Origin: Nectonema munidae
Taxonomy: Eukaryota; Nematomorpha; Nectonematoida; Nectonematidae
Length of the DNA stretch: 64,000 bases
Reading direction: 5' to 3'
Assembly: GCA_030549495.1 (NCBI GenBank)
Contig: JAUIRK010000292.1
Location: 434,001 to 498,000, forward strand
The translations under genes and the position numbers were made by a program. This document shows, piece after piece, positions 46,961 to 59,300 of this stretch (its first letter is position 1; every line of letters begins with the position of its first letter). The notes beneath the pieces are model-generated. The model saw only the letters and a program-made list of their open reading frames with translations. It searched no databases and had not been told where the DNA came from.

Positions 46961-48466
46961 TGTCGTAAAATAATTTTTAAGCCTAAAAAAATTAGAATAT
47001 TTTATAAGAATGATGTAAAAATTTACACAGATGTATGTTCCTAAACTTTTATAATAAAAACTTATGAAACAATTTTTATCAATAGCTCTGAGCCAGAAGT
47101 TTTATTTATAATATTTGAAAAAAACAAACCATAAACGTTATATTTATATCTTCATTTTTGTTTATTGCTATTTATATCACTGTCATTACATATATTTCTT
47201 GTATCTTGTGGACCATCTACATGAAAAGGTAATGTAACATGAGGCGCGGGAGGTTTTTTCATCAACTAAGGAAATAATACTTGAAAAAATATAATTTAGG
47301 TAAAAGTTCATCTAATGTTATATCAGGAGAGCAAAAATTGTGAAAAAATTTTTTTAGTCATAAGCCTAATACTCATTGACTAAAAAATTAGCCAAATATG
47401 CACCTCCCATTGTTTTATTATAAAAATAAAATAAAAATGGCTGAGTAACACTTACTTTTTTCTTTTCATGTTTCGACCATCTTTGAACAGACTTCAATAC
47501 CCCAGAAAAATTACTACCAATACGCACACTTTAAAAAATGTGAGGGTAAAGTGATTTTTATGGAAATGAAATGTAAATAAATAACTCATCATCCCTTCAC
47601 ATCAGAGACGTAGCAGCCACTTTCATTGTAAGGAACGCAAAATCAAAGGAAAGTGAAAGGGACGAGAAGTGGGTCATACGTATCAAACTTTCGCCTTCAA
47701 AGCTTAAACGACTTCAAATACTGTAACAATTAATTAAGTCAATTTGAATATGAACTTAGTCTAATTTATATTCTTATTTACTTATTATTCAAAAGTTTGG
47801 ATCACATGAAGAAGATCAAGCAGCCATAATGTAAGCTCATTTCCAAAATGGAAAAGCTGATCCTTTACATGTAGTTCACATCAACCACCCTAAAGGTGTA
47901 CACAGGAAGAACAATCACCTTGTCTTCATGTGATCGAAAAGTTGTCATTCGGTATCAAAACTAATTTTCTCATGGGTAGAGGTGAACCACCTTTTATCGG
48001 AGGGAGGGTAAGGGATTCAGCCAAATGGGCCCATTGGATACCTCTATTCTCGACAGTATCCCTATCTTCATAGTTTTCACCTCATCGCAAATCGATACGT
48101 TATTGAAATCAAATAAAAATTATTAAAACAAGATTTGTTGAATAACAGAAGCAATTTTAATTTAAAAAAAAAGTAAATTCACAAGTAAAATGTCTTTGTT
48201 CAAATAACATTTTTGGGAGATAAATTTTCGACGCCTATTGTCATTAACGGATCTCCAACTACCAACTGGAGGAAGAGGATAGTGAGTTGTTGTGATTGGA
48301 GTAAGATGAATAAAGACATTTTATTTCAGAATTTACTTTTCATCATTTCCACGTCCATTTCAATCACTCAGCGAGACTTCATTTATATATTAAATTATTA
48401 AAGTTTGACATTGATAAATTATAAATATGATGTAAAAAGATGAGTTTTTCTTCTAGGTTTCCTTCT
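46961..48466. other. No gene seen
   Basis: AT-rich. A GC-richer stretch at 47595-47690 and 47985-48070 has no coding sense that I can support. Confidence 0.35.
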
Positions 48467-48596
48467 CCCTTTCGTGAACAGAAAAATCAGACGATAATTA
48501 TTAAAAAGCAGAAGATTCACATACAAAACTATATGAAAAAGCAGGCCAAGGTAAAATTGTTTATGTATCACATATGATACACTGGTCACGAAAGGG
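48467..48596. mobile_element. piggyBac-type MITE, copy 1
   Basis: Ends CCCTTTCGTGAAC and, in reverse complement, CCCTTTCGTGACC (12 of 13). The interior shares CAGACGATAA and AAGCAGA-type motifs with the MITE at 63752-63882. The flanks TTCT and TTAT are not clean TTAA, so it is an older copy. Confidence 0.6.
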
Positions 48597-49060
48597 TTAT
48601 AAAGAGGGCAAGACAAATTTGTTTGAGCTCGCAAATTCAAATATTTGGTTTTTTGTTTTTGGCGCCATTATTTTTATTCTCATAGTATAACTACATATAT
48701 TTCATTTTCCAAATATTCTTTCTTTGATCAACAATTTTTTCACAGATATATATTTTTGATTCACTTTAAGCATAGAGAAAAGTCAAATTCAAAAGCATTT
48801 TCTTTTTATATCATCCATTATATCTTTAATTTATATCATTATATGCATGAAATAGAAACGCTCTTATACACACTTGACACCGCCAATACGAACTCTGATT
48901 TGCTTATATGGGGCTCCATTCAAAAGATCGCTAATCATTGGAAAGTTTAGCAATGCCGATGGCGAGTATAAAAAATAGGTGGATTGAGGCGATGCCCATT
49001 CAAACTAGTATTTATTATCCCATATTATTTTCAATATTAAAATCTTCTATTCCATCTGAT
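48597..49060. other. No gene seen
   Basis: AT-rich; a 101-codon frame at 48645-48950 (+) is dominated by aromatic and hydrophobic residues, as expected by chance in such sequence. Confidence 0.3.
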
Positions 49061-49166
49061 CTTGATATATAGCCGTCTAGAATTCGCAGGTGTCTAGGCT
49101 AGAGTGCAATATTAAAAACATATCCAAATAGCTAGCCAGGATATATTTTTCTTTTCAAAGGTAGAC
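49061..49166 (+). repeat. 106-bp direct repeat, copy B
   Basis: Same orientation as copy A at 44300-44405 and nearly identical; both start CTTGATATATAGCCGTC and end TTTTCAAAGGTAGAC. Confidence 0.9.
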
Positions 49167-50214
49167 AATAAATTTTATTTCTTTTTATCAATTTCCCAAA
49201 TGCATGATAACATGGCAAATCTGTTTTTATTAAAAATAATTTTTGTCGTTATCACGAGGAATTTCAAATGCACTCACGTTGGAAATCATGTGGCGAGAAT
49301 TAGGTACACAAGTTCACACAAATCTGCTTACTATTGCGTTGTAAATGAATTCATCAAGCACAACTTCTTCTGCTCTGGAATATGTTTTGAGTGGAAAAGT
49401 TTGAAGCTAAAATAGGACATAGTGCACAGGACTCTTTTTTTGCGTTACCATTATTGAAGTTGGCATAAACTTTTTTAATAACGCTTTGAGGATTAGTGTG
49501 GAAATAATAATCGTCTGCTTACAACATACAAAATTCCATTGATAAAAAAGCAGATGATTTTTCTTCAAAATTCTGGTTCTCAAAGGGCCTAATTTTACTC
49601 GTCTAATTTTATAGGAATTCATCTTTTAAATTTAGATATCAAGTTTGATATTATTTCAAATCGAGTTATTCAAAACGAGTCCATGAGCAAGAAATATAAA
49701 AAAAATAAAAAACATGATATGTAGTAAAGAATGTTGTAAGCATTTATTCACAATGTAAAAACATAAAAACATTTTTTGATCAGGTTCGATTACGTTATTT
49801 GCTTTTTTCCATATTTCGATACGTTTTTAAATATAATAATTCTTTTGCTCCGATAAGAAAGTAGAGTTCGGGAAAAGTGAAGTTAAAAAGACCAAATTGA
49901 CTTAAAGTAAAATTGGCGACTTTAAACGAAACATGACGAACCTGGAGTAAAAAAGTCGAACTTAAAATAAAAAAGACGACCTCTAAATGAAAAAGGACAA
50001 ACATAAAAAGTCCCTACTCAAGTAAAACGCAATATTCATTTGTTTGGATAAAATATCTGAAATTCATGAATACTAAAAACTTGAAGGAAACTGAATGATA
50101 TAAAAAAAATGGAAACATAGATACCGATTACTTTGACAAACTATGAACATTTTGGAAAATTAGCTTCTATATTTTTTTAAATATGTGGGTGCGGTTGTGG
50201 TGAAAGAAATTATG

Positions 50215-50345
50215 GATGTTTTCGGGAGATGGCATAGTGATTGAAGCGTAGGATGGTGAACCGATTAGCCACGTTCGATTCCCTATCACATGGCCAGATA
50301 GGGAAGAATATGCATACCTTGGATGGGATGGGTTACCTACTAGTG
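50215..50345 (+). mobile_element. Second type of tRNA-derived SINE
   Basis: An A-box-like TGGCATAGTGATT (50230-50242) and a B-box-like GTTCGATTCC (50273-50282) stand about 31 bases apart, near the spacing in tRNA genes. There is no cloverleaf that would make it a real tRNA. The following GGATGGGATGGGTTACC region is unlike the other SINE family in the window. A single copy is seen, so identity as a SINE is inference. Confidence 0.5.
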
Positions 50346-51724
50346 GAAAGAACAAAAAGCTCAAGTTTAAAATATTAGGAAATTGATTCTCAAACAAAAT
50401 TTCGTGAATACGCTAATCTTGAATGATGATGTGCTGACTTGCTTGATATGACAATGTGGTGTACAAAACTCTCCCTGAAACAATCTTCTTCACAATTTGT
50501 GCCAAGTTCATAATCCCTATCGCAAGCTGAAATGTTTTGATAACCTACTTCCTAACGACCTCCCGCAACGGTTCGCTAAGGAGAGAGAGAGAGAGAGAGA
50601 GATTAGTCTGGGTGTAGGCCGTGATGACCAGGAAAAGACACGACCAAGCAAAGTAGAGCAGTGTGGATTGATTGATCGTGCTTATCATGGCTACTTCCAG
50701 TGATGTTGTTGTTCTGCCTCTTCACTCAGCAGAGAGCGAGAAAATATAAAGACAAAGGAAGACAAGAAGTGTAGAGAGGATAAGAAAATAGCCAGAGGCT
50801 TTTTAATTTGTAAAACACATGGATACAAACTTTAAAGACCCCTGCTAATACTCAATTTATGTTTGTAAAAGTACAAGTAAGACAGCACGATTATTCTTTC
50901 ACATTACTTTCAATGTACACAAAGCTTCTCCAAATTTGTATCTGTTAAAAATTTCAAAAAAAAGATCTTCATATTAATAAGGTATTCACTACTATCTTAT
51001 GAAACACATATCGATGCTCAATTATTCATACTATGATTCTTTGAAAAAATATTCTAAGTGTATGAAAGCATGTCCAAAATGTCCACTTGCCTTAGCCAAA
51101 TAGTGTAGGCAAAGTTTTATTTAGTTATTTGGATTATTCATTGTTTAACTAGTGAGGCATATAATAATTAGTCATTTCTTCTAATAGCTTGGGTGCTTAT
51201 TTGGATGAATTGTTTTTTAATTTGTTAAAGTCATTTAGACTTAAGGTAGGTGATTGAGTAGATAAGTATCAGATAGGCGCAATTTCTTAATATTTAAGAA
51301 ATTAATTACTACCAGGGTTCCAAGAATTGAACCATAATTACCCCAGGGTTCAAAATTTTTTATTTCTTACAGTGATAATAAATATGAAAAATATAAAGAA
51401 TGACTTTTTATACTAAAAAAAGGATAAACAATTATATTTATATTTAGAACTAATTTTTTCAAGCTTTTTTTTTTGACATATAATATTTGTTCATGAAAAA
51501 CAGGATCTTTCCAATCCCCAGTGATTACGTTATGGTAAAACCGCGACAATTCCGAATAATCTGGATATCTGGCAACGACAACTACTACTGATATATAACA
51601 GATACATTCTTCTTCTGTCAGCTCTATAAACGCGCAATTAAGATGCACAATCAGAATATCAAAAAATTCTAATTAAATACCTTTATCACGCTAAAATCTA
51701 ATTGCTAAGAACCTACAAACTATC
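50346..51724. other. Intergenic; (GA)n at 50580-50602
   Basis: A mixed-composition part at 50440-50800 holds a GA microsatellite and no supported gene. Minus-strand 51648-51367 is open for 93 codons and looks somewhat protein-like (RFYHNVITGDWKDPVF), but I recognise nothing in it. Confidence 0.35.
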
Positions 51725-51937
51725 ATGCAAAAATCGTATTGTGATGAATTTAGATACGTCGTACATTCGGGTGTTACTGGTCCCGCTCTCAAGACACTCT
51801 TTTACATGCCAAAGTATACGCCTAACTCAAAGCCGACTTTTTCTTATCTTGAAGAAATTTATTCTCCCAGCGGTGTATATAAAATCACTCATTCGATGCC
51901 GAAGTGCCAATTTTCTTTCATCACGCGAATCGAATGA
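51725..51937 (+). CDS. Hypothetical protein, 70 residues
   Basis: ATG 51725 to a stop at 51937. The residue composition is balanced, unlike chance frames in this AT-rich DNA: FRYVVHSGVTGPALKTLFYM and the PNSKPTFSYLEEIY stretch. I recognise no family and see no signal peptide or membrane segment. The codons have some G/C third positions. It could be a small gene, a terminal exon of a gene whose other exons I cannot see, or a leftover of a transposon. No promoter or splice evidence was found. Confidence 0.3.
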   Translation: MQKSYCDEFRYVVHSGVTGPALKTLFYMPKYTPNSKPTFSYLEEIYSPSGVYKITHSMPKCQFSFITRIE

Positions 51938-52418
51938 ACGATTATCTTGTTTTTATTTTGTAAACCTTTTTTGGTAATATAAGGAAAAACTATATAAACA
52001 AATACAAAGGGCCTCATTTTAGGGCGGCGGGCATGGAATAAGTCACCTGGCTCGTTTCCACTGAATTTTGTTTTGTATATTATCTAGAAATTTCTGTTCA
52101 CATTCTTTGCTAAAATAAAAATTTTGAGTCCTATCATTTTTATCATAAAATAGGTTTTATTCAAAAAAACTTAAAATGTAAACAATTGGAAAAAATTTAT
52201 TGAAAACAAACGAAAAATATTTACTTGTCCAACGAACCTCACATATGGAGGGAGAGGAAGCATATGCCAACACTTCTTTGAGGCGGCAAATATTAAATCT
52301 AGAAATGAGATAAAACTCTTAAAAAATTGCTCTAGCATCTGATGGAGATGAATTTTGACGGTGTCATTAAAAACTTTTCTCATATAAACATACAAAAAAT
52401 CTATAAATCGATTTTGTA
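51938..52418. other. No gene seen
   Basis: AT-rich DNA without a supported feature. Confidence 0.35.
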
Positions 52419-52589
52419 TTAACCCTCAATCGTACAACAAAAAATCATACATTAGTTGTACAAGCCACTCCATTTTGTGGTATAAAAAATTTTCGCTGTT
52501 TTTACTCACATTTGCTATTCCAAACTATTACTCATATGAGACAATGCAAAAAAAAGGTTTTTAAAAAGATAAGACTGAAAACTTTTATT

Positions 52590-54192
52590 TTAAAAACAAA
52601 TTTTTATTACATAATAAGCAGTATTCTTCTTTAACTTGAATACGATGTTCACGAAAAATTGCAACACCACAGCTAGAACATTTTCTTCTACAGTTTTTTT
52701 ACAATACTTACAGGACCTTGAATAGCTTTTAGTTTTTCTTTTACATCGCGCAACATCTAAGAAACCAACTTTAGCCTCTTTTATAGAAACGGCAAGGGTT
52801 TGCATACTCATTCCTTTCGAAGAAAATGGGAAGGCTAGTTTGAAGGCCAAGTCTCTTTCCGGGTTTTACGATACCCGTTCTTATTTAAGAAAATAAAAGA
52901 GTTACTCCATGAAACATCAATCATGTTGTAGTTGACTAGCATTGGCCATCTGTTTGTTTTTCTCCTGGAGCTAAACTCCTCAATGATTGAGTCCATCAAA
53001 TCCACACCGCATTTTCCTTGGTTGTAATCTAAAATTACAACTGGCTTTTTGTCTCTTCTCGATGAAATGTCAATTGCAAAGAGGACAAGAGTAGAACGTT
53101 TTTGTTTTTTTTCCGGGATATATTCACACTAGAGCCCATCGCGGGTTGTATAAACTTGTCCGCACTCGCCCTACCCTGCATTATATCAGTTTGCATCCAC
53201 TCAGCCCGACATTTTATCAATTTGCATCCGCCCGGCATCTCATTTTTGCATCTGAGCCTCCACCACGTCTAAAAAAAGTTAGGAATAAAAGTTCTTCCAG
53301 GTATATGCCCCAGTAGCCGTAAAGCTGTTAATCAACCGTCAGAGTACTTTCTGTAATCAAACCATGTAACAAGTTTTTTTTGAAACATATTCTAAATCTT
53401 TCTGATAGCAGCCCGCTTGTCATTTTTTTCTTCTCGATTTCCAAAGTTATCAAATCTCAAGCATCTGAGAAAAAATTTGAATCGTTGGTATCCAATAGTT
53501 GCTTTATAAAAAGGTCTGCAATCATCAGGTGACCAAAGGCACCTCCGAAATTCCGTTGAAATTGCACTCCTGATCAAGATTGCATAACAAGCCTTGAGTT
53601 CATCAAGCGAAAATGTTTTCATAAACGATGGATTGGGCTTCCTACACTTTTGACGTATAAACTTCTTTATCATATCATTGACTTTTCGGTTGGTAAATCT
53701 TTGGATTTGCAAAAAATATTCTCATCATAAAATAACAAAAATGCATTGAGTTCATCTTGCGGATCATATAAAGGACGAGGTAACTCTCAAAATGTTTTGC
53801 GAAGAAGATCGAACTAAAGGAGGATTTTTCCAATAAACTATATCACCACATCTGATTTCTTCATTTGAAGAAGTGTCTTTGCCAAAATCGTGGATTGAAT
53901 CAAGTTCTTATAATTGTCTTTCATGATAATCATCAGCATCACGATAACTAAAATTGTTTCCATTTTCACTGTTTTTCTCTATAAATATATCAATTTCCCC
54001 TTCGTCATCGTTTTCTGCATCATTAGATTTTTCTGTGTATGTAGAACAAGACGGTTCTTTGAAATTTATTTCTTCATTTTCTTGATTTTCACTTTCACCA
54101 AAATCACTTTCATCTTTTATAGATAAAAGAACCCTTGCTAATAAAAAAGAGGCTCTTTTATTTTTTCCCATTCTTTGATGCGAAAAAAGCAA
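52590..54192 (-). pseudogene. piggyBac transposase, broken
   Basis: From the N-terminus (54192): an acidic region (ESENQENEEINF). Then 53712-53392: RFTNRKVNDMIKKFIRQKCR, FSLDELKACYAILI and YQRFKFFLRCLRFDN, the usual piggyBac N-terminal half. The stretch with the first two aspartates is largely missing or scrambled. At 53100-52870: RDKKPVVILDYN and CGVDLMDSIIEEFSSRRKT (third aspartate; GGVD has become CGVD), then NRWPMLVNYNMIDVSWSNSF. At 52720-52600 the C-terminal finger reads CKYCKK in one frame and CSSCGVAIFREH in the next. A foreign piece sits at about 53128-53266. At least three breaks. Confidence 0.85.
53128..53266. repeat. Small GC-richer insertion in the decayed piggyBac
   Basis: Interrupts the piggyBac frame after the YIPxKKxK region. 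It repeats TTTGCATCC- and TTGCATCCGCCCGG-like motifs at 53191-53235. Origin unknown. Confidence 0.4.
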
Positions 54193-54369
54193 TAGATCGT
54201 GTAAAAATAAGTGAAAGTAAAATGTGAACTTGTATAAGATGAAAGAAAATGATAAACAAATGTGAAAAGTACACGTGTGGTTTCCTACAACAGAAGTATT
54301 TCTGTTGCTATTGAGAAGATGCTATACTACAAAAAGGTGTGGCTTGTACAATTGAAGCAAAAAGATTAA

Positions 54370-56320
54370 TTATGACAAAACGAAAACATGTCAAAATTAT
54401 TGAGTAATATATTTTATGCAGCACTTACAATAAGTATGCTACATAATGTTTCATTCAATATGATATCGCTGTTTTTTTAAGCCTTAAGCATTAATCCATT
54501 TTGAGGTAGTGTGTACAAATGAGAGACTAAAATTATTCCAAAAATTGTATCCAATCATATCAAAGCGTTTGCATTTCCGTGACAAGAAAGATGGCTAAAA
54601 TCCTGATGGTAATCGTTTATTGCTTCATAATTCGACTAATAATAATGGCCCTCAATCTTAAAAACAGTAATCCTCAATTTGCTGTCTAAAGTTTCTAACT
54701 TTCTGGCATCATCGATCATTCACAAAATGGCGCAAATTTTCGAGCATCAGTTGAATTTATTTTTATATATACTGAAAATGTGATAATTTTGTCAAAATGA
54801 CTGAAAATCTGATAATTTTGTGAAAATGGCTTAAAATAGAATAAAACTAAAATTATAAATAAAGTATTAATTTGATCAACACTGGTCAAATTTGGTCGAA
54901 TCTGAATAAATCGGTTTTTTACGTACCCAGTTTAACCTATGAAAAAATAAAAAGTTATCATAATTTTTCTTTATTAATCGCACGTATTTCTCGCACATCT
55001 AGTTTTCATAATACAATTTTTTATTTTTCATATATAAAAGTAAAAATCAAAAAATTTTTTTTTTATTGATTTACTAAAAATTTGAAAATGACTCTGAGAT
55101 TTCCACGAATACGTGCGATTAAAAACGAAAAATAATACGACTTCATAAGATAATGTGAGTTTTTCATTTTTAAAATTCAAGATAAAATTTTCTACATTTC
55201 TTCATATATAAAAATAAAATAATTTTTTATCAATTTGGTAAAAATTAAAAAAATACTGGCCAATTTTTTCAGGTGGTTTCATGAGATTTCGGTTAAAAGT
55301 CATACGCGTGTGCAAAATACCGTAAATGCCCACATATGATATGCACTTGTTCATGGCAAACCTATGCCTTTTGAAGCAAAAATTCATGGAAAAACTTTAC
55401 ACATTTTTACGGTACTCGTACTTTTTTACAGAAATAAAAAAAATACAGGAGTGTAAATGTTGCAAAAATATATTGAATGTTTTTTTAAATGTTTTAGCAA
55501 AAAGTAGGTCTAATATAGTTAGATATTTTCCGTCATATAAAGCATATTTAATGATTTACTTATGAAATAATGATTTTTGTTTCAATGTTGATTATGGTTT
55601 TAAGTCCTATAAATCAAAGATGTTAATATAAATTAATAAAATGTGTTTGCCATGTAAAGATACTTTAGAGATGGTCCAACACATAACATTCATATTAGAG
55701 CCATGTACAAGTTATAAAAATTTGCCCAAACTCGCGCCTTTCCGCATGGCCTTTTATTATTTTACAATCGTTCCGCACCTGCAATAAAAAAATAAAAAAC
55801 TCCCAAACCGCCTGAACTTTAAATTTTAAGTATTTTATTTTGATAAAGAAAGGATATAATTTAAATGCTACAGTTTTTATACATTGAATTCTTATGAGGT
55901 TAGATTTTAAAAAAAAAATTCACATATAGCACTGTTTTAAAATAGAATATCGATGGCGTTTGACTTTTCAAAATTGTTTTAGCATAAATAAAATGATGAG
56001 AGAGACTGATATTACGCTCCTTGTAAGCACTTGTTGCCATAATACATAGGACATTACGCGCAACAACAGAACGTGTATGAAATTTCCTTCAATATGATGT
56101 ATTGTATATGTAATAAAAAATGTACTCTATCTAAAGAAACAAATGGAGCTTTGATGGCGTAAAAGTGGCAGTGTGTGTAGCGGCCTTAATTCATATGTGA
56201 TATATAGTGCCGTTATGAAAAGTAATTTTCCTTCCAATGAAACAGCCACAAATGATACCTTTGAAAAGAGTAATTGTGTTCTTCAGATAAATGATATATG
56301 CTGTATTTCTTTAGGTAAAA
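54370..56320. other. Intergenic region upstream of the carboxypeptidase gene
   Basis: AT-rich. A short AGATTTCGGTTAAAAGTC at 55271-55288 resembles the end of the foldback element (GATTTCGGTAAAAAGTC). Two diverged copies of a TATATAAAAxTAAAA...TTTTATxxATTTxxTAAAAATT stretch lie near 55030-55090 and 55205-55255. No promoter could be fixed; an acceptor-like TTTCTTTAG stands 7 bases before the start codon. Confidence 0.35.
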
Positions 56321-59300
56321 ATGATCTTGCACCTGCTATTCCTCTTTGGAATGCTGAAGTATGGGAGTGTGTCTGCGCAAATTTTTGCCAAAGATAAAAA
56401 TGTCTTACTTTTTAATTACCACGATGAAAGATCAACAGACAACTTTCTGACTAAAACGCAAAAACTTCATCCAACAAAAACGCATTTATACTCCATTGGC
56501 AAATCCGTTAGAGGTTTTCATTTTTTAAATTTTCTAAATGACAAAAATCACGGATGTCCAACCTGTTGCCCGATGCCCACATAACGGCCCATTTAATTTT
56601 TTTATGCGGGTCCCCTATGATTCAAGCTTTGAAGATCTAATTCTTGTTTGAATTATCATTATTTATATTTGTGTGCAAAATAATAATGTTTTACAAGTAA
56701 AGAGTAAATCTATACAGCTTTATATTTCAGAGTAAGGAGTTTAGCTCATATACAGCATACGTATGTAATTTGCGAAGTAATTTCTGTTGTATTAGTTTGA
56801 TTTGTTCAATGTGATTTTTCTCATAGTTGACATTTGGAAAGATTTTTTTACTTGCATTTATTGGTGACCATTGATTTGTGAAATGTATGTATTTTATTTC
56901 TTTTTAACTCGGTATTCAACATGACGGATTTTTATATAAAATAAATTAAGAAACAAAGTTTAAAATATTGTTTAGTTATTTAGTTTTAGGTCATCTTTGT
57001 TCATGAAATATAATCAATGATGTATCAATTCTAAAATGTTTGAAAAGTTTTTTCTCAATTCAAAACGTAGAATAATATTAAATAAATTTTTTTTTCAAAG
57101 AAAATCTACTTTTCGATAATAATGCATGTGAAGCAAAACGCGTTTTGTCCACAACCACCAAACATGATTTCGTCGCCAACTTAGCTGATCAATTGGTTTG
57201 CAAAAATTGTCTTGTTTATATAGTTATTAATCGTGATTCTCTTTAGTTAATAATGATCAGTAAATCTCCTTTCGAAGTCGACGAAAGGTTGGTCTACCTA
57301 GACAATTTTATATAACGATATTTTCTTCTATGCATAACATCAAAATCCTAAAGAAAATGTCAAAAGAAAGTAGTGTAAGAAATCACATTATTTTTAATAA
57401 ATTTTGTCTGAATAAAGTTTTGCATTGAAATTTTTCATTTTAAACTTTTCAAAAAAGCACCATAATCGTGACACATTAAAGGTACTTATAGTTTGAAATT
57501 GGGCCACCAAATAAAAAGTTTGACATCCATGATCTAAATGAATTATGGTTAACTTTACGGGTACTTAAATAGATTATCTCTTCAAAAAAATTTCAAAATA
57601 TTTTTTTATTCATTATATATTAAAATTTAACATAGGCGTATTCAAAAAATAGATACTGAGAAATATTAAGAGATAGCATAAACTTTAATTTTATTTTTAG
57701 GTAAAAATCTCTGGGTTATGGCAATAGCAGAAAGCAATCCGAGTGTGGCCGTTCGCAATCGACCCGAAGTCACCTTAATCGGAAATATGCACGGAAATGA
57801 GGTAAATTCGTTTTCACTGATTTGCATATCTAGCATGTCTTAGAGAAATTCGTTTCTTTTCAATATAAATATCAAATGCAATATTCAATATGCTACTTTC
57901 CCAGCAAGCTAAGGTTTAGCCAGTTTTACAAATACGAATAAATATATGTTCAAATTTCCAATCTCCCATATTTTGCTTGTCTCCTAATTTTAATTTTTTT
58001 CCTCATATCTTTCTCAACTACTTCTTTCCAGTTTATTTTTGGTCTACCCTTACCCTTAATCAAATTTTGAAATTCCTAAGCCTTTTTGATAAACTCTCCT
58101 TCTGATCTCCTCTTTATGTGACCAAAAGATCTTAGCCTTTGCTTTTCTAAAATACCATTTATTTCACTCACTTGACATAAATTTCTCATTACGTATTCTA
58201 GATTTTAAAGTAAAATTACACATAATTCGGAGCATTCTCATTTCAGATGTATTTAATCTACTTTCACAACTATGGATTTTTGTTTAAAAAAGATAAATGA
58301 ATGGAATATATAGATTAGGTGTATTGTAGGCAGCGAGCAAGGAAATCCTTCTACACTTCATAAAGTATCTCGCGGAAAGCAACGCATCTGATGCACTCTT
58401 CCTTCGGAGCACAATGAGAATTCATATTTTGCCTTCTCTCAATCCTGATGGATTCTACAAAGCGCTCACCCTTTCAAGGCACAAAAAATTTGAGAACGTG
58501 GGCTATGTGTATGGAAGGTTTGGCTTTTTCTTCATTAATATTTTAGCTAACTACGCCATTTCAGGGTTAAATTTAAAAATAAATAAATTTCATGTTAAAA
58601 TAATTGAAATTCAATTTAAAAAACTGCTATCCAATTAAAAGTATTGAACTTGGAATAAAAAAATTTAAATTTTAAATTGTACAAACTAAATTTCAAATTA
58701 AATAATTTTTCCTAATAAATTTGTGAGAACACATTTATATAAAATAGAAATATTACACCCCATTTGTGAAATGTGGAATAGTTTTGCCCACTTCATGAAA
58801 TCAGCAATTTTATGCTGCACACAAAAATATTTTTTAATTCAAAAATCGCTTTTTCTGTCTTATCAACTATAGTTAGAGATTCGTGCATGAAAGTGCCGAT
58901 TTTATGAAATAGGCCAATTAACAATTGAGGTGTAACATATACACTACACAGCACACTCGTTTAGATTATTGCGGTCTGACTGTGTGTATATACCATTTTC
59001 TGTTCTATTATATTTTTCAATTCTGTTTCACATTTTCATTCTGTTTTATCCTTTCTTTTTCGAATAGATTAGAAAGGAATTAGAATCGAAAAAAGCTCAA
59101 ATAAAACGGATACTTGTTTATTTATAGCTATCTCTCTACAAAATTTAATACCTGTTAAAATGATTAAAATTTAGTATTGTGTTTGCAAAAAGGAGATATG
59201 AAATTGTAAATTATTATAAGTTATGTTTATCTTCCCAATTTTATTCAGTTATTATTTTGGCCTGTGTTTTTGCATTCATATGCGATTTAGTGCTTTTGTG

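Larger units (their letters stand above)
44905..50015 (-). mobile_element. Candidate element with inverted GTTTGTCC-type subrepeat ends
   Basis: At 44905-44960 the sequence repeats AAGTTTGTCCTTTTTCACTTT. At 49860-50010 the reverse complement has ATGTTTGTCCTTTTTCATTT and further AAGTTCGACTTTTTT-like units. These inverted, repeat-bearing flanks enclose the minus-strand transposase at 45290-46960. The whole unit would be 5.1 kb, with about 3 kb of non-coding DNA on the right and other repeats inside. The exact ends and target duplication were not determined. Confidence 0.4.
52419..54369 (-). mobile_element. piggyBac element, decayed
   Basis: TTAA lies at 52419-52422 and 54366-54369. Inside the ends is an inverted pair: TTGTACAAGCCACTCC near 52459-52474 and GGTGTGGCTTGTACAA near 54337-54352, 15 of 16 matching. 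The transposase is on the minus strand. The ends differ more than those of the piggyBac at 20226, so it is older. Confidence 0.8.

Noticed and set aside
50230-50290. Possible tRNA gene
   Set aside because: Box spacing fits, but no cloverleaf can be drawn; a SINE head is more likely.
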